Origin: Dillenia suffruticosa
Lineage: Eukaryota > Streptophyta > Magnoliopsida > Dilleniales > Dilleniaceae
DNA length: 64,000 nt
Direction of reading: 5' to 3'
NCBI GenBank assembly: GCA_033439265.1
Contig: JAVTVX010000010.1
Coordinates: 4,960,001 to 5,024,000, forward strand
The notes under the pieces are model-generated. The model saw only the letters and a list, made by a program, of their open reading frames with translations. It was not told the origin of the DNA and did not search any database. The translations under genes and the position numbers were made by a program. Within the stretch, counting starts at the first letter, position 1. Every line of letters starts with the position of its first letter. Shown piece after piece: positions 9,566 to 20,712 of the stretch.

Positions 9566-10025
9566 TGTTGAAAAGAAGGATAACTCAACCCATCTTCATC
9601 ACCAACCAAATGCATCTACTTAGAAGCCTAAAAATCAGCCTGCATTGTCCAGCAAGCATGGCCCATTTGGGCAGCCTAAACCAACCCAAAATACATTCAA
9701 AAATAGCCCCAAGGAAGCCCAAAAGTTTAGAGAAAAGTCTAGGAAGCAAACCCAAATAGCTAGGGGCAGTTTGGGTAATATATATTTCAACAGTAAAAAA
9801 ACTAGCTGTTAGAATTCCTTGGGGTTTGAGCTCCAAAGAGAATATTACTTTTGAATAACTATCTACTAGCTATTTTTTCCTTTTCTGTATAAATAGAGCC
9901 TCATTGTATCTCCAAAAACTATGAGAAAAATGCTCTCAAATCTGTCCATGTATGCTCTCATTCTTCTTCAATAAAATTCAGAAGTATTCTTCATTTCTTG
10001 TACTCTATTTTTTGATATTTCAACA
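9566..10025 (+). repeat. Cop-6 3' LTR
   Basis: This 460-bp LTR starts TGTTGAAAAGAAGG and ends ATATTTCAACA, and follows the polypurine tract directly. It is the same family as the Cop-4 LTRs and shares the CTAGGGGCAGTTTGGG block and the TATA box (TATAAATAGAG near 9889). The five bases after it (ATGCC) may be one side of a target duplication, but the 5' LTR is lost, so this cannot be tested. Confidence 0.9.
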
Positions 10026-10599
10026 ATGCCAACAGATGTTTTGAAAAAACAATCTCCCTTAGAACTTCTTTTAGGAAGAAAACCAAAACTTTCTCATTTT
10101 AGAACATTTGGTTGCACATATTATATTCATATTCCTACGTACTTAAGAAACAAATTAGAATATAAGGGAAGAAAGTGTGTATTCCTTGGGTATGCATTTT
10201 TTGAAAAAGGATTTAGATGCTATGATTGTTCTACTAACAGCACATACATATCGAAGGATGTGATATTTTTGGAGAATGAGTTTTACTTTTCAGGTGAAGA
10301 AGTAAATGAAATTCCAAAGGAAAGCACTCAAACAATCACTTGGGATTTTCGAGTAACTCCCAAAGATACTCAAGGAGCTGAAAATCCAGCCAATCCTCAA
10401 GTAGCCGGAGGAAGTTCTCAAAATGAGGAAGAAGGATTAAACCCTATGGATGACGACTCTCTACTTGATTCAGGGGGAGATCAAAGAACAAGTGAAGATA
10501 AGAACTCCTCACCTAGTTCAGAAAAGCCGAGTGATCCTCCCGTTCAACTTAGAAGATCAACTAGGCTTAGACTTTCTCCATCGGAATGAGTTAACCGAA
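10026..10599 (+). pseudogene. Cop-7 integrase C-terminal/linker remnant (left piece)
   Basis: An open stretch encodes the integrase C-terminal part (QSPLELLLGRKPKLSHFRTF, then GYAFFEKGFRCYD and SKDVIFLENEF). It then reads an acidic Ser/Glu-rich linker and the RRSTRLRLSPSE motif that precedes the reverse transcriptase. A TGA stop follows SE at about 10588. Cop-2 inserts at 10599/10600. The matching downstream codons are at 20713-20911. Confidence 0.88.
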
Positions 10600-11055
10600 T
10601 GTTGGATTTTTGACTAAGAAGAGAGAGAAATCTAATAAACTTCTGGTTTTTATTGATGTAGTAGAATGATACAAAGGAAGAGAGATTATCTTCCTCTTAA
10701 TTTTACAAGGAGAGCAATAGCTCTATTTATAGGCAAAGGGAGAAAAATAGCCAGTAGAGAGAGAACAAAGTCAATATTCCCGTTGGGGCTCAAACCCCAA
10801 GGAATTCCAACAGCTAGTTTTTGAACTGTTGGAATATACATTGCCCAAACTGCCCCTAGCTATTTGGGTTTACCTCTTAGACTTTTCTCCATATTTTTGG
10901 GCTTCATTGGGCTTGTTTTTGAATGTATTTTGGGTCATAAATATGTTGCCAAATTCTGAACATTAAAAAATAAAAGGCCCAATGTTTATGACATTATCAT
11001 ATTTTCAAGTTGAATACCTTGAGACTTATCTTCATCTTCTCACTTATTTTTAACA
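10600..11055 (-). repeat. Cop-2 3' LTR
   Basis: The 456-bp LTR reads TGTTGG...TTTAACA on the plus strand. CTATTTATAG near 10720 is the TATA box on the minus strand. It carries an inverted repeat with arms TTCCAACAG and CTGTTGGAA, which resembles the Cop-1 hairpin with AACAG in place of AACGG. It differs from 20252-20707 at four single bases. Confidence 0.94.
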
Positions 11056-12647
11056 CTCCCCCTCAAGTTAGGAGCATAGATGTCTATGGACCCTAACTTG
11101 CTAAGGATGTGCTGAAGATGTTTCTCAGTTGTTGCCTTAGTGAAAATGTCAGCTAGCTGGTCTTCACTTCTAACATATGAGGTTGAAATTGTCTTGTTTT
11201 CTAATTTTTCTCGAACAAAATGACAATCAACCTCAATGTGTTTCGTTCTTTCATGAAATACTGGATTGGCAGCGATATGAAGAGCTGCTTGATTATCGCA
11301 ATGTAGAAGAATAGGAGCGATAGTAGGAAATCCCATCTCCTCAAGTAATGCCTTTAGCCAAACTATTTCGCTTGTAGCCGCTGCCATTGCTCTGTATTCA
11401 GCCTCAGCGCTTGATCTGGATACAACAGATTGTTTCTTGCTTTTCCATGTTACAAGATTTCCTCCCACGAACATGCAGTAGCCGGTGGTGGATCTCCTGT
11501 CCGTGACATCCCCAGCCCAATCTGCATCACAGTAGCCATAAATCTCCATGCTGTGGTTGTTTTTCATAAGAATTCCCCTTCCTGGTGAGCTTTTTAAATA
11601 TTTGAGAATTCTTTCTGCTGCCTTCCAATCTTGAATCCTTGGAGCATGCATCCGTTGGCTGATTAAGCTAACGGCATAAGTGATATCTGGTCTTGTAATG
11701 GTGAGGTAGATGAGCCTCCCCACAAGTCTTTGATATCTAGGAATATCCTGGAACATTTCTTCATCACCTTGTGCTCGTTCTGCTATGGATATAGGAGTTG
11801 CTGCTGGTTTAGCTCCTACCTTTCCAGTTTCCTGCAAAAGGTCAAGTACATATTTCCTTTGGCATAGAACTAGCCCCTTATGAGAATATGCAAGCTCTAT
11901 TCCTAAGAAATACTTTAGTTTTCCCAAATCTTTAATCTCAAAAGAAGATTTAAGAAAATTTCTAACTTGATCAATACCATTCATATCACTTCCTGTAATA
12001 ACTATATCATCTACGTAAATAAGAACAATAGTGATTTCTTCATTGTTAACTTTAGTAAACATGGAGGAATCACTAATGGATTTCTTAAAGTTATTACCAA
12101 GAAGTGCTGAACTTAATTTTGCATACCAGGCACGAGGAGATTGTTTTAACCCATAGATTGCTTTTTTAAGACGACACACCTTGATGTTTGAATCCTCATC
12201 AAGCCCTTGGGGAATTTGCATGTAGATTTCTTCGTCTAAGTCCCCTTGAAGGAAAGCATTCTTCACGTCCATTTGATACATTGGCCATTCTCCATTGGTT
12301 GCAATTGACATCAAAACCCTTATCGTTTTCATTTTAGCAACAGGGGCAAAAGTCTCAGTGTAGTCTTCTCCATAAGTTTGTGTGAATCCTTTGGCTACAA
12401 GTCTTGCCTTGTAGCGTTCAATGGATCCATCACTTTTATACTTGATTTTGAACACCCATTTACACCCGACAACCTTTCTTCCCTTAGGGAGAGTAGTAAT
12501 CTCCCATGTCCCATTTTTATTCAATGCATCTAGTTCTTGCCTTGTAGCGTTCAATGGATCCATCACTTTTATACTTGATTTTGAACACCCATTTACACCC
12601 GACAACCTTTCTTCCCTTAGGGAGAGTAGTAATCTCCCACGTCCCAT
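11040..12647 (-). pseudogene. Cop-2 reverse transcriptase/RNase H
   Basis: This open frame holds a complete RT (KGFTQTYGEDYTETFAPVAK, then FLQGDLDEEIYMQIP, then IYVDDIVITGSD) and RNase H (GYCDADWAGD, SSAEAEYRAMA, HCDNQAALHIA, HIEVDCHF). It ends in the 3' LTR with a TGA at 11040-11042. Real pol sequence starts at about 12534. The first roughly 37 codons are a duplicated upstream segment read out of frame. The catalytic residues look intact, but the link to integrase is lost, so no full Gag-Pol can be made. Confidence 0.85.
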
Positions 12648-12672
12648 CCAAATTGAGGGGGAGTGTTAAATA
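12402..12672 (-). repeat. Template-switch scar in Cop-2
   Basis: A 111-bp segment is present twice (12402-12512 and 12535-12645), 133 bp apart, with one clear base difference. It encodes the start of the RT (TWEITTLPKGRK). Directly beside it, 12651-12669 reads AATTGAGGGGGAGTGTTAA on the plus strand. That is a polypurine tract joined to an LTR start, in the direction opposite to Cop-2. Normal pol codons between integrase and RT are missing. The arrangement looks like a strand-switching error during reverse transcription. Confidence 0.8.
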
Positions 12673-13820
12673 CACAATAGTAATTTGAAATAGGATAGTG
12701 AGTTACCTTAGAATTGTAATAAACTCTTCTGTTGATCCACTCTGAGGGAGGAAGCCTCAATCTGGTGGAACGTCGAAGTGGAGGAGCCAGCGGAGAGGGC
12801 AGTCTAGTTTCGTCTCCGGATTCTCCTAAGGTAGGTAATCCCTCGCCTTCTTCTCTTTCTTCGGAAGAGTTCTCTTCATTTTCAGACTCATCCACTCCTC
12901 CCTCTTCGTTTTCTCCCCCTAAAAGTGAATTCTCTTCATTGGATTCTTGAGGAACCAGAGGAGGATTTATGGGAACATCGCAGAAGATTCGCAAGTCATT
13001 GCTTAATGAATTTTCTTCATTTTTTTCTCCTGCAAAAAAGAATTCATTTTCTACAAATATCACATCTTTCGATGTGTATACCTTGTTAGAGTCAGGTTCA
13101 AAACAAATATATCCTTTTTGGAATGAAGCGTACCCAATAAAAACACATTCCCTTCCTTTGATATCTAACTTATCTCTAAACTGCCTAGGAATATGAACAT
13201 AACAAATACACCCAAAAACTCTAAGGTGAGAGAGGTTTGGTTTGTCTTTTCTAAGCAACTCTAATGGAGATTTTCCATGGAGAACTCTAGTTGGAAGACG
13301 ATTTATTAAATGAGCTACGGTACTAACCGCATCACTCGAAAAACGCTTAGGCATATTAGCAAAGAATATGATAGTTCTAGCCATTTCTAGGAGATGTCTA
13401 TTTTTGCGTTCGGCAACTCCATTTTGTTGGGGAGAGTAGGGACAACTAGTTTGATGAATAATTCCATTCTCCTCAATGAAATTTTTGAAATTAGTGCTCA
13501 TATATTCCCCACCATTATCTGTCCTAAGAATTTTAATGTTGGCCTCATATTGTTTTATAATATACTTGTAAAAGGACTTGAAGGCTTCATAAACTTGGTC
13601 TTTTGATCTTAGCATATACACCCATGTATACCTAGACTTATGATCTATAAATGAGATAAAATACTTAAATCCCCTTCTAGATATCATAGGTGAAGTCCAT
13701 ACATCCGAGTGAACAAGATCAAAAGGCTTTTTATATTGAGTTTCAGAAATAGGATAATACATTCGGGTTTCCTTTCCAAAAATGCATGCTTCACAATGTC
13801 TATCACTACAATTTTTTGAT
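12673..13820 (-). pseudogene. Cop-2 integrase
   Basis: Reading leftwards from 13820, the frame continues from the Gag/protease piece at 18871 through CSDRHCEACIFGKE, the second half of the HHCC finger. It contains the integrase core (DLVHSDVW, then RTDNGGEY and NGVAERKN for the D-D-E triad), the C-terminal part (GYASFQKGYICFE), the acidic linker and RRSTRLRLPPSEW. It breaks at the scar next to 12672, where a stop follows. Cop-3 separates it from its upstream half. Confidence 0.87.
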
Positions 13821-13825
13821 GGGAA

Positions 13826-14250
13826 TGATGAAATTTAAATATAGCAAGCTAAGAATGAAGAAAGAAACTTCAAGAATTTAATTAAGAAATCAAAGAGAGT
13901 TTACATGCAATGAAGGCATATTTTTCATACTTTCCAAATGAACAACTAAGCCCTATTTATAGAGAACAAGAGGAGAGGGAAAGAAATGAGAAAAGAGATG
14001 GAGGAGAGGGCAATGCCCTCTCCATTTCTAGCCGTTGGGGGACCTTTTGGTCCCCCATTTGCTGGCCCGGGCTGGGCCCTTCGGGCCCAGCCCGAATTCT
14101 GCTGGCAAGGCCCATTTAGGGCCCAAATTGGAACCCTAAAAGGGAATTACAATTATAACAAAAGAAAGGGAAAATTCTACCTAAATTAGAGCTATACATT
14201 TAGACTTCATTCCCTTAGGATATAAACCCTAATTATCCTTTATTTCAACA
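13826..14250 (-). repeat. Cop-3 3' LTR
   Basis: This 425-bp LTR lacks the 36 bp found in the 5' LTR at 18624-18659 and so keeps only one MSA-type site (14029-14039) instead of three. The central palindrome has loop TTC between GGGCCC arms (14086-14100), where the 5' LTR has GAA. The minus-strand TATA box is CTATTTATAG near 13955. Confidence 0.95.
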
Positions 14251-17200
14251 CTCCCCCTCAAGTTGGGTGTGTATGTATCTATAACACCCAACTTGACCAT
14301 ATTTTTATGTATGTGATTGGCGGTTCCCGACTTGGTAAAGATATCCGCTACTTGATCCTCACTTCGTGTAAAGCTTGGAGTGATGAGCTTTTCTTCAAAC
14401 TTTTGTCTCACAAAGTGACAATCCACCTCAATATGTTTTGTTCTTTCATGAAAAACCGGATTTGAGGCTATGTGAATAGCCGATTGATTGTCACAATGGA
14501 GAGGGATCGGAGTAGGAACGGAGAACCCTAGTTCTTCAATTAGAGCTTTTAACCAAACAATCTCACTTGATGCGGCTGCCATGGCTCTATATTCCGCTTC
14601 AGCACTTGATCTTGAGACCACATGTTGTTTTTTGCTTTTCCAAGAAACTAGATTTCCTCCAACAAACATACAATATCCTGTGGTTGATCGTCTATCTTCT
14701 GAATTTCCTGCCCAATCTGCATCACAATATCCTACGATTTGTGAGTTGTTGTTCTTCTTCATCCAAACTCCCATGCCCGGTGTGCCTTTTAGATAATGGA
14801 GGATTTTTTCGGTGGCTCTCCAATGCTTTCTTTTTGGCTTGTGCATATGTTGGCTAACTTGACTCACGGCAAAGGAGATGTCCGGTCTCGTTATGGTGAG
14901 GTAGATCAATTTCCCTACGAGCCTTTGATATCTTGGTTCATCCTCATAATCTTCATCATCATCCTTGAGGCCACAGGAGGAGCTAATGGGACTACAAGCG
15001 GGCTTGGCACCTAACTTTCCGGTTTCCTGCAAGAGATCAAGCACATACTTCCTTTGTGATAGAACAAGCCCATTTGGACAATAGGCGAGTTCTATCCCTA
15101 AGAAGTACTTTAGTTTTCCTAAGTCTTTAATATCAAATTTTGTTTGTAAGAAACTTCTTACTTGGTTGATTAAATCTAAATCATTACCGGTTATGATTAT
15201 ATCATCTACATAAACTAACACTATAATGATTTTTCCATCTAGTTTCTTAATGAAGAGAGAAGTGTCACTATTGCATTTTTTGAAATCATGATCAAAAAGA
15301 GTTGAGCTAAGTTTGGCATACCAAGCTCTTGGAGATTGTTTGAGACCGTAGATTGCTTTCCTAAGTTTGCAAACCTTGTTGAGTTGGTGAGAGAAGCCCG
15401 GTGGAATCTCCATGTACACTTCCTCTTCTAGACCCCCTTGAAGGAATGCATTGGCTACGTCCATTTGAAACATTGGCCAAGAGTGATTGATTGCAAGGGA
15501 CATCAAGACTCGAATTGTGTTCATCTTGGCCACCGGAGCATAAGTTTCCTTGTAGTCTACTCCATAAGCTTGAGTGAAACCCTTTGCAACTAATCTTGCT
15601 TTGTATCTATCAATACTTCCATCACTCTTGTGCTTGATTTTATAGACCCATTTACATCCTACCGCCCTTTTTCCTTTAGGAAGAGATGATAACTCCCAAG
15701 TTCCGTTTCTTTCTAAGGCTTCTAGCTCATCTTTCATTGCTTGGATCCATTGAGGAAGTTGTTTTGCTTCTTCAAAGTTTCTAGGCTCTTGATGATGGTC
15801 TAAGTTCTTGATGAATTTTTTATGGCTACAGGACATGTTAGCAATCGAATAATATTGGGAAATCGGGTGAGATGTTACCCTTGAGTTATAGAAAACTCTT
15901 TTGTTGATCCATTCCGAAGGAGGGAGCCTAAGCCTTGTTGATCTTCGAAGAGGAAGAGGAGGCGGCTGCTCAATGCTTTGTTATTCTTCCTCTATAACTT
16001 GCCCTTGATCTAAGTTTTCTCCCCCTTCCTCTTGGATGGATTCATGATCAGAATGAGATGAGGTTGATTCTTCTTGAGTTGGATCATTTTCGGCTTGGAT
16101 TGGTTGTTCTTCTTCTTCATTTTGGTGAGAAGGTTCTTTGATTGAGGGAAGGACTATATTCCAATGGTCTTGAGCTCCTCTTTCCTTTGATTGCTCTTGA
16201 TCCTCTTTTCCTGCAAAATAAGGTTCTCTTTCTACAAATATCACATCCTTGGATGTGTATAGCTTTTTAGTTAGGGGATCATAACATTTATATCCTTTTT
16301 CAAAGGTAGAGTATCCTAAAAATACACATTTTCTCCCTCTTTCATCTAGTTTATTTCTAAAGTTTTCTGGTACATGCACATAACAAATGCACCCAAAAAC
16401 TCTTAAGTGTGAGATACTAGGTTTTCTTCCTAGGAGTAGTTCTAAAGGGGACTTTCCTTCTAGCACTTGAGAGGGCATAAGGTTTATAAGGTGGGCAGCG
16501 GTTTTAATGGCTTCACTCCAAAACTTTTTAGGTACATTGGAGTGAAACATCATAGCCCTAGCCGTTTCTAGTAAATGTCTATTTTTCCTTTCGGCAACTC
16601 CATTTTGTTGAGGAGTGTACACACAAGACTTTTGATGAATAATTCCTTTTTCTTCTAGAAAATTTTCAAGTGCATGGCTAGTATATTCTCCCCCATGATC
16701 CGATCTAAGGATTTTGATGTTTGCATTGAATTGCTTGGTCACATATCTATAATAGCTCTTAAGTGCTTCAAATACTTCAGATTTAGTTACTAATAAATAC
16801 ACCCATGTGTATCTAGTTTTGTGATCAATGAAGGTAACAAAGTATTTGAAGCCATTATGAGATTCTATTGGTGAAGTCCACATATCGGTATGAATGAGTT
16901 CAAAGGCATTTTCATATATTGAGTGTGAGATTGGATAGTACACTTTAGTTTGTTTTCCAAGAATACAAGCTTTGCAATGCCTATTTTCTACTCTTTGACT
17001 TGGAAATAGGCGTTTCAAAGCTAAATCTCCCGGGTGACCTAGACGGGCATGCCATATAGAAAATGCTTGACTTTGAACTCCAAAAGCTTGATTTTCTTGG
17101 TCCAAGAAATATAGATTATTCCTCCTAGATCCCTTGCCAATCAAGTGATTCGTTTTGAGATCCTGAAAAATAACTTGGTTAGGATCAAAAGTGGCTTTGC

Positions 17201-18410
17201 AATTATGGTCTTTGGTAATTTTACTAATGGACATGAGGTTAGAGTTGAATTTTGGCACATATAAAGCTTTAGTTTTCTTGCCTAGGAGTTCAACTTCACC
17301 TAGATGATCAACTTTTAGTTTTTGACCATTAGCAACCTTGACAATCTTATAAGTAGATAGAGGAATGAATTTCCTAACTTTGTTTTTATCCTTTACCATG
17401 TGATTGTCACAACCCGAATCAATAAGCCATTTATTTAAATGAGATGAGTTCAAGTTGTTACCGGAATGAAGGGCAACTTGGCTAAGGAGCCTTTTCATCT
17501 CTTTTTGCATCTCTTCCATCTTGGATTCGAGTGCAGCCACTTGGGAGACTTGTTGAGCATGAGCTGGTTGTTCCACCTCCTTCTTGTTGTTCTTTGGGCG
17601 CAAATTTGGGTAGAGAAACCAGCACCTTTCCCTTTTGTGGCCGGGTTTCTTGCAATTTGTGCAAACATCCTTTTTAAAGAAATTTTGAGCTTTGTTGACC
17701 ATATGATCATCTTGGACAGCTTTGAAAGCTTTAGCTTCGGATTTGAGCTTGGTAGACTCCTCTAACCTCATGCTAGTCTCGGCCCTTTGAATCATAAATT
17801 GAACTTCTTGGAATGAAGGGAATATCTTCATTCTAAGGATTTCTTGACGAATTGGAGCATATTCATCTCCAAGACCCATAAGAAGACCAAAGGTCATGTC
17901 TTCATCATTTCTTTGAAGAATGGTCTTGAGATTAGAAGTTGGAGGCCTAAGAAGATTAAGCTCATTCCAAAAATCCCTATATTCCCCAAAGTATTCGGGT
18001 AGGGTTTTACCTCCTTTTTGAATTTTGAAGATTTTTCTTTTGAGCTCAAAGATTCGTCCGGTGTTGGTCTCTTGCCCATATAAAGCATGCAATTGATCCC
18101 ACAAAGCCCTTGCATTTGGAATACAAGTAGTCATTGCTTTGTGGGTTTTGTCAAGAGACATTTGAAGTAGCACCACCACTTGGTCATCTTGCTTCTTCCA
18201 TGATTTGAATGTAGGGTCGGCATCATCTAAAGGATCCTCCAATATGTGATTTTCAAGATTGAAGAAGTTCAAGGATCGCTTGATGGTGTCTTGCCAAGCA
18301 TTGTAATTTGAAGAATCTAAGAGAATGGAAGTAAACATGGAAGTACTAATTTGTGGTGGAGGATTACCAACACCGGAAGATGAAGGTATCGAAGCCTGCT
18401 CTGATACCAT
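14229..18410 (-). pseudogene. Cop-3 Gag-Pol polyprotein with one in-frame stop
   Basis: The frame starts at the ATG formed by the LTR end and primer-binding site (18410, MVSEQAS) and ends in the 3' LTR at 14229. Gag carries a CCHC knuckle (CTNCKKPGHKRERC). Protease is WLIDSGCDNHMV, and integrase has WHARLGHPGD, then CKAC, DMWTSPI, RSDHGGEY and NGVAERKN. RT has LVYVDDIIITG, and RNase H has GYCDADWAGN, SSAEAEYRA and HCDNQSAIHIA. A TAA stop (15981-15983) follows VIEEE in the acidic linker between integrase and RT. Codons on both sides are in the same frame, and I see no other lesion. A Gag-PR-IN product could still be made; RT-RNase H could not without readthrough. Confidence 0.93.
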
Positions 18411-18870
18411 GATGAAATTTAAATATAGCAAGCTAAGAATGAAGAAAGAAACTTCAAGAATTTAATTAAGAAATCAAAGAGAGTTTACATGCAATGAAGG
18501 CATATTTTTCATACTTTCCAAATGAACAACTAAACCCTATTTATAGAGAACAAGAGGAGAGGGAAAGAAATGAGAAAAGAGATGGAGGAGAGGGCAATGC
18601 CCTCTCCATTTCTAGCCGTTGGGGACAGCCCCAACGGCTATCTTTTGCTAGCCGTTGGGGGACCTTTTGGTCCCCCATTTGCTGGCCCGGGCTGGGCCCG
18701 AAGGGCCCAGCCCGAATTCTGCTGGCAAGGCCCATTTAGGGCCCAAATTGGAACCCTAAAAGGGAATAACAATTATAACAAAAGAAAGGGAAAATTCTAC
18801 CTAAATTAGAGCTATACATTTAGACTTCATTCCCTTAGGATATAAACCCTAATTATCCTTTATTTCAACA
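18410..18870 (-). repeat. Cop-3 5' LTR
   Basis: This 461-bp LTR contains three MSA-type sites, a GGGCCC palindrome with loop GAA (18695-18709), and a minus-strand TATA box (CTATTTATAG near 18538). The primer-binding site (complement of TGGTATCAGAGC) lies directly to its left. Confidence 0.95.
18613..18659 (-). promoter_or_regulatory. Three MSA-type motifs in Cop-3 5' LTR
   Basis: Matches to YCYAACGGYYA lie at 18613-18623 (-), 18630-18640 (+) and 18649-18659 (-). The first two form an inverted repeat around GGACAG. Only one of the three remains in the 3' LTR because of the 36-bp difference. Function is inferred from the motif alone. Confidence 0.5.
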
Positions 18871-20252
18871 GGGAATAGGCATTTCAAAGCTTGCATAGAA
18901 GGATGACCTAATCTAGCATGCCAAAGGAGGTAACTTTCCTCTCGGATTGCGGAAAATACAAAACTATCTTGTTTCCAAAAATACAAGTTATCTTGCATAG
19001 AACCACTACCAATCACTTGATTCGTCTCCAAATTCTGAAAAACAACAGAATGAGGGTCAAAAATAGCTTTGCAATTTAAGTCCTTAGTGACTTGTCCAAT
19101 GGACATAAGATTAGAGGTAAATTGAGGAACATATAAGGCCTTTGATTTTCTTCCAAATATTTCAACATCCCCAATTTGCTTAATTTTGAAATTATGTCCA
19201 TTCGCAACTTTAACCATTTTAGGTTCTAGGAGAGGTTCAAGATTCTGAAAATTTTGCTTATCTTTGACCATATGGTGATCACAACCTGAATCTATCAACC
19301 ATTTTGAAGAAGTAACAGATGAGTTAGAGCAAGTACCTGAGGAGGATTTTCCTAATTTTTGAGATGTCAGATTTGCTTTGTTTGCAGCTGGTTGAGCATT
19401 TTGCTCCCTCCTCTCTTGCTCTTTTTTCTTGATGAACTCAGGTTTAAGGTTAGGATGAAGAAACCAGCAACCATCCTTGGTATGTCCCAACTTTTTGCAA
19501 TGAGAACACACCTTTTTTATTCCCTGATGAGCCTTATTTGCAGCTTGCTCATTCTGCTTTGTGGAGAACCCATGAACTTCACTTTTGAACTGATTGCTTT
19601 CCTCAAGCCTTTGAGAAGCTGCAGCTCTTTGAATCATAAATCGAGTCTCTTGGTATGATGGAAATTCTTTCATTCGAAGAATTTCCTGTCGAAGTTGTAC
19701 AAATGACTCATTGAGTGATGAGAGCAATGAAAACACCTTGTCTTCATCTTGTCTCTTTTGCAGCACTTTTATATCACTTGTGAGAGGTCTCAATGTGTTG
19801 AGCTCATTCCACAAGTCCTCGTGTTCTCCGAACAATTGTGTAATTGATTTCTCCTCCATTTGGATGGTCGCAATCCTTTTTTGTATTTCAAATATTCTGC
19901 TCAAGTTTGATTCCTGACCATATAACCCATACATTTGCTCCCATAAGGATTTGGAACTCGGACAGCACATTACCATATTTTTGTGTGCTTGATCCATGGA
20001 GCTTGTTAGCAATAGGAACACTTGATCATCCAGCTCCTTCCATTCATCAAATCGTGGGTCTAGCCGATCCATAGGATCTTTTGTAATGAAAGACAGAAGT
20101 TTTGCTCCATTGAGAGATCTTCTGATATGACTAGCCCATTGGAAGTAATTGGTTGAGCTTAGAATAATTTGGGAGAAAAGTTGGATTTGAAAGGAAGAGA
20201 TTTCAGGAAGAGAATTTCCCAACCCCGGAGTCGATGTTTGCTCTGATACCAT
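18871..20252 (-). pseudogene. Cop-2 Gag/protease/integrase start
   Basis: The frame starts at 20252 with MVSEQTS, the ATG shared between LTR end and primer-binding site. Gag has a CCHC knuckle (CSHCKKLGHTKDGC), protease is WLIDSGCDHHMVKD, and the integrase zinc finger begins WHARLGHPSM. At 18875 it runs into Cop-3, and the apparent C-terminus (VEIKDN) is read from the Cop-3 LTR. The true continuation is at 13820 leftwards. No internal stop is seen in this piece. Confidence 0.9.
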
Positions 20253-20707
20253 GTTGGATTTTTGACTAAGAAGAGAGAGAAATCTAATAAATTTCTGGTT
20301 TTTATTGATGTAGTAGAATGATACAAAGGAAGAGAGATTATCTTCCTCTTAATTTTACAAGGAGAGCAATAGCTCTATTTATAGGCAAAGGGAGAAAAAT
20401 AGCCAGTAGAGAGAGAACAAAGTCAATATTCCCGTTGGGGCTCAAACCCCAAGGAATTCCAACAGCTAGTTTTTGGACTGTTGGAATATACATTGCCCAA
20501 ACTGCCCCTAGCTATTTGGGTTTACCTCTTAGACTTTTCTCCATATTTTTGGGCTTCATTGGGCTTGTTTTTGAATGTATTTTGAGTCATAAATATGTTG
20601 CCAAATTCTGAACATTAAAAAATAAAAGGCCCAATGTTTATGACATTATCATATTTTCAAGTTGAATACCTTGAGACTTATCTTCATCTTCTCCCTTATT
20701 TTTAACA
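20252..20707 (-). repeat. Cop-2 5' LTR
   Basis: This 456-bp LTR has four single-base differences from 10600-11055. It is followed by the CCGAA target duplication at 20708-20712. CTATTTATAG near 20375 marks the TATA box. Confidence 0.94.
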
Positions 20708-20712
20708 CCGAA

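Larger units (their letters stand above)
13826..18870 (-). mobile_element. Cop-3: Ty1/copia retrotransposon nested in Cop-2
   Basis: This element has LTRs at 13826-14250 (3', 425 bp) and 18410-18870 (5', 461 bp), both starting TGATGAAATTT and ending TTTCAACA on the plus strand. A GGGAA target duplication flanks it (13821-13825 and 18871-18875). The LTRs differ by two base changes, one 36-bp indel and one 3-base loop inversion. The primer-binding site and polypurine tract are present. The gag-pol frame has one visible in-frame stop. It is younger than Cop-2, which it interrupts. Confidence 0.96.
10600..20707 (-). mobile_element. Cop-2: Ty1/copia retrotransposon split by Cop-3
   Basis: Two 456-bp LTRs (3' at 10600-11055, 5' at 20252-20707) differ at four positions. 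A 5-bp target duplication CCGAA flanks the element (10595-10599 and 20708-20712). Cop-3 (5045 bp) lies inside its integrase region with its own duplication. Removing Cop-3 and one GGGAA copy restores the frame across the gap. The element has a primer-binding site next to 20252 and a polypurine tract next to 11055. Its coding region is otherwise good, except for a rearranged segment at 12402-12672 between integrase and RT. Confidence 0.95.

Noticed and set aside
12421..13606. Plus-strand open frames across Cop-2
   Set aside because: They are antisense shadows of the integrase and RT codons on the minus strand; two are copies of one another because of the 111-bp duplication.
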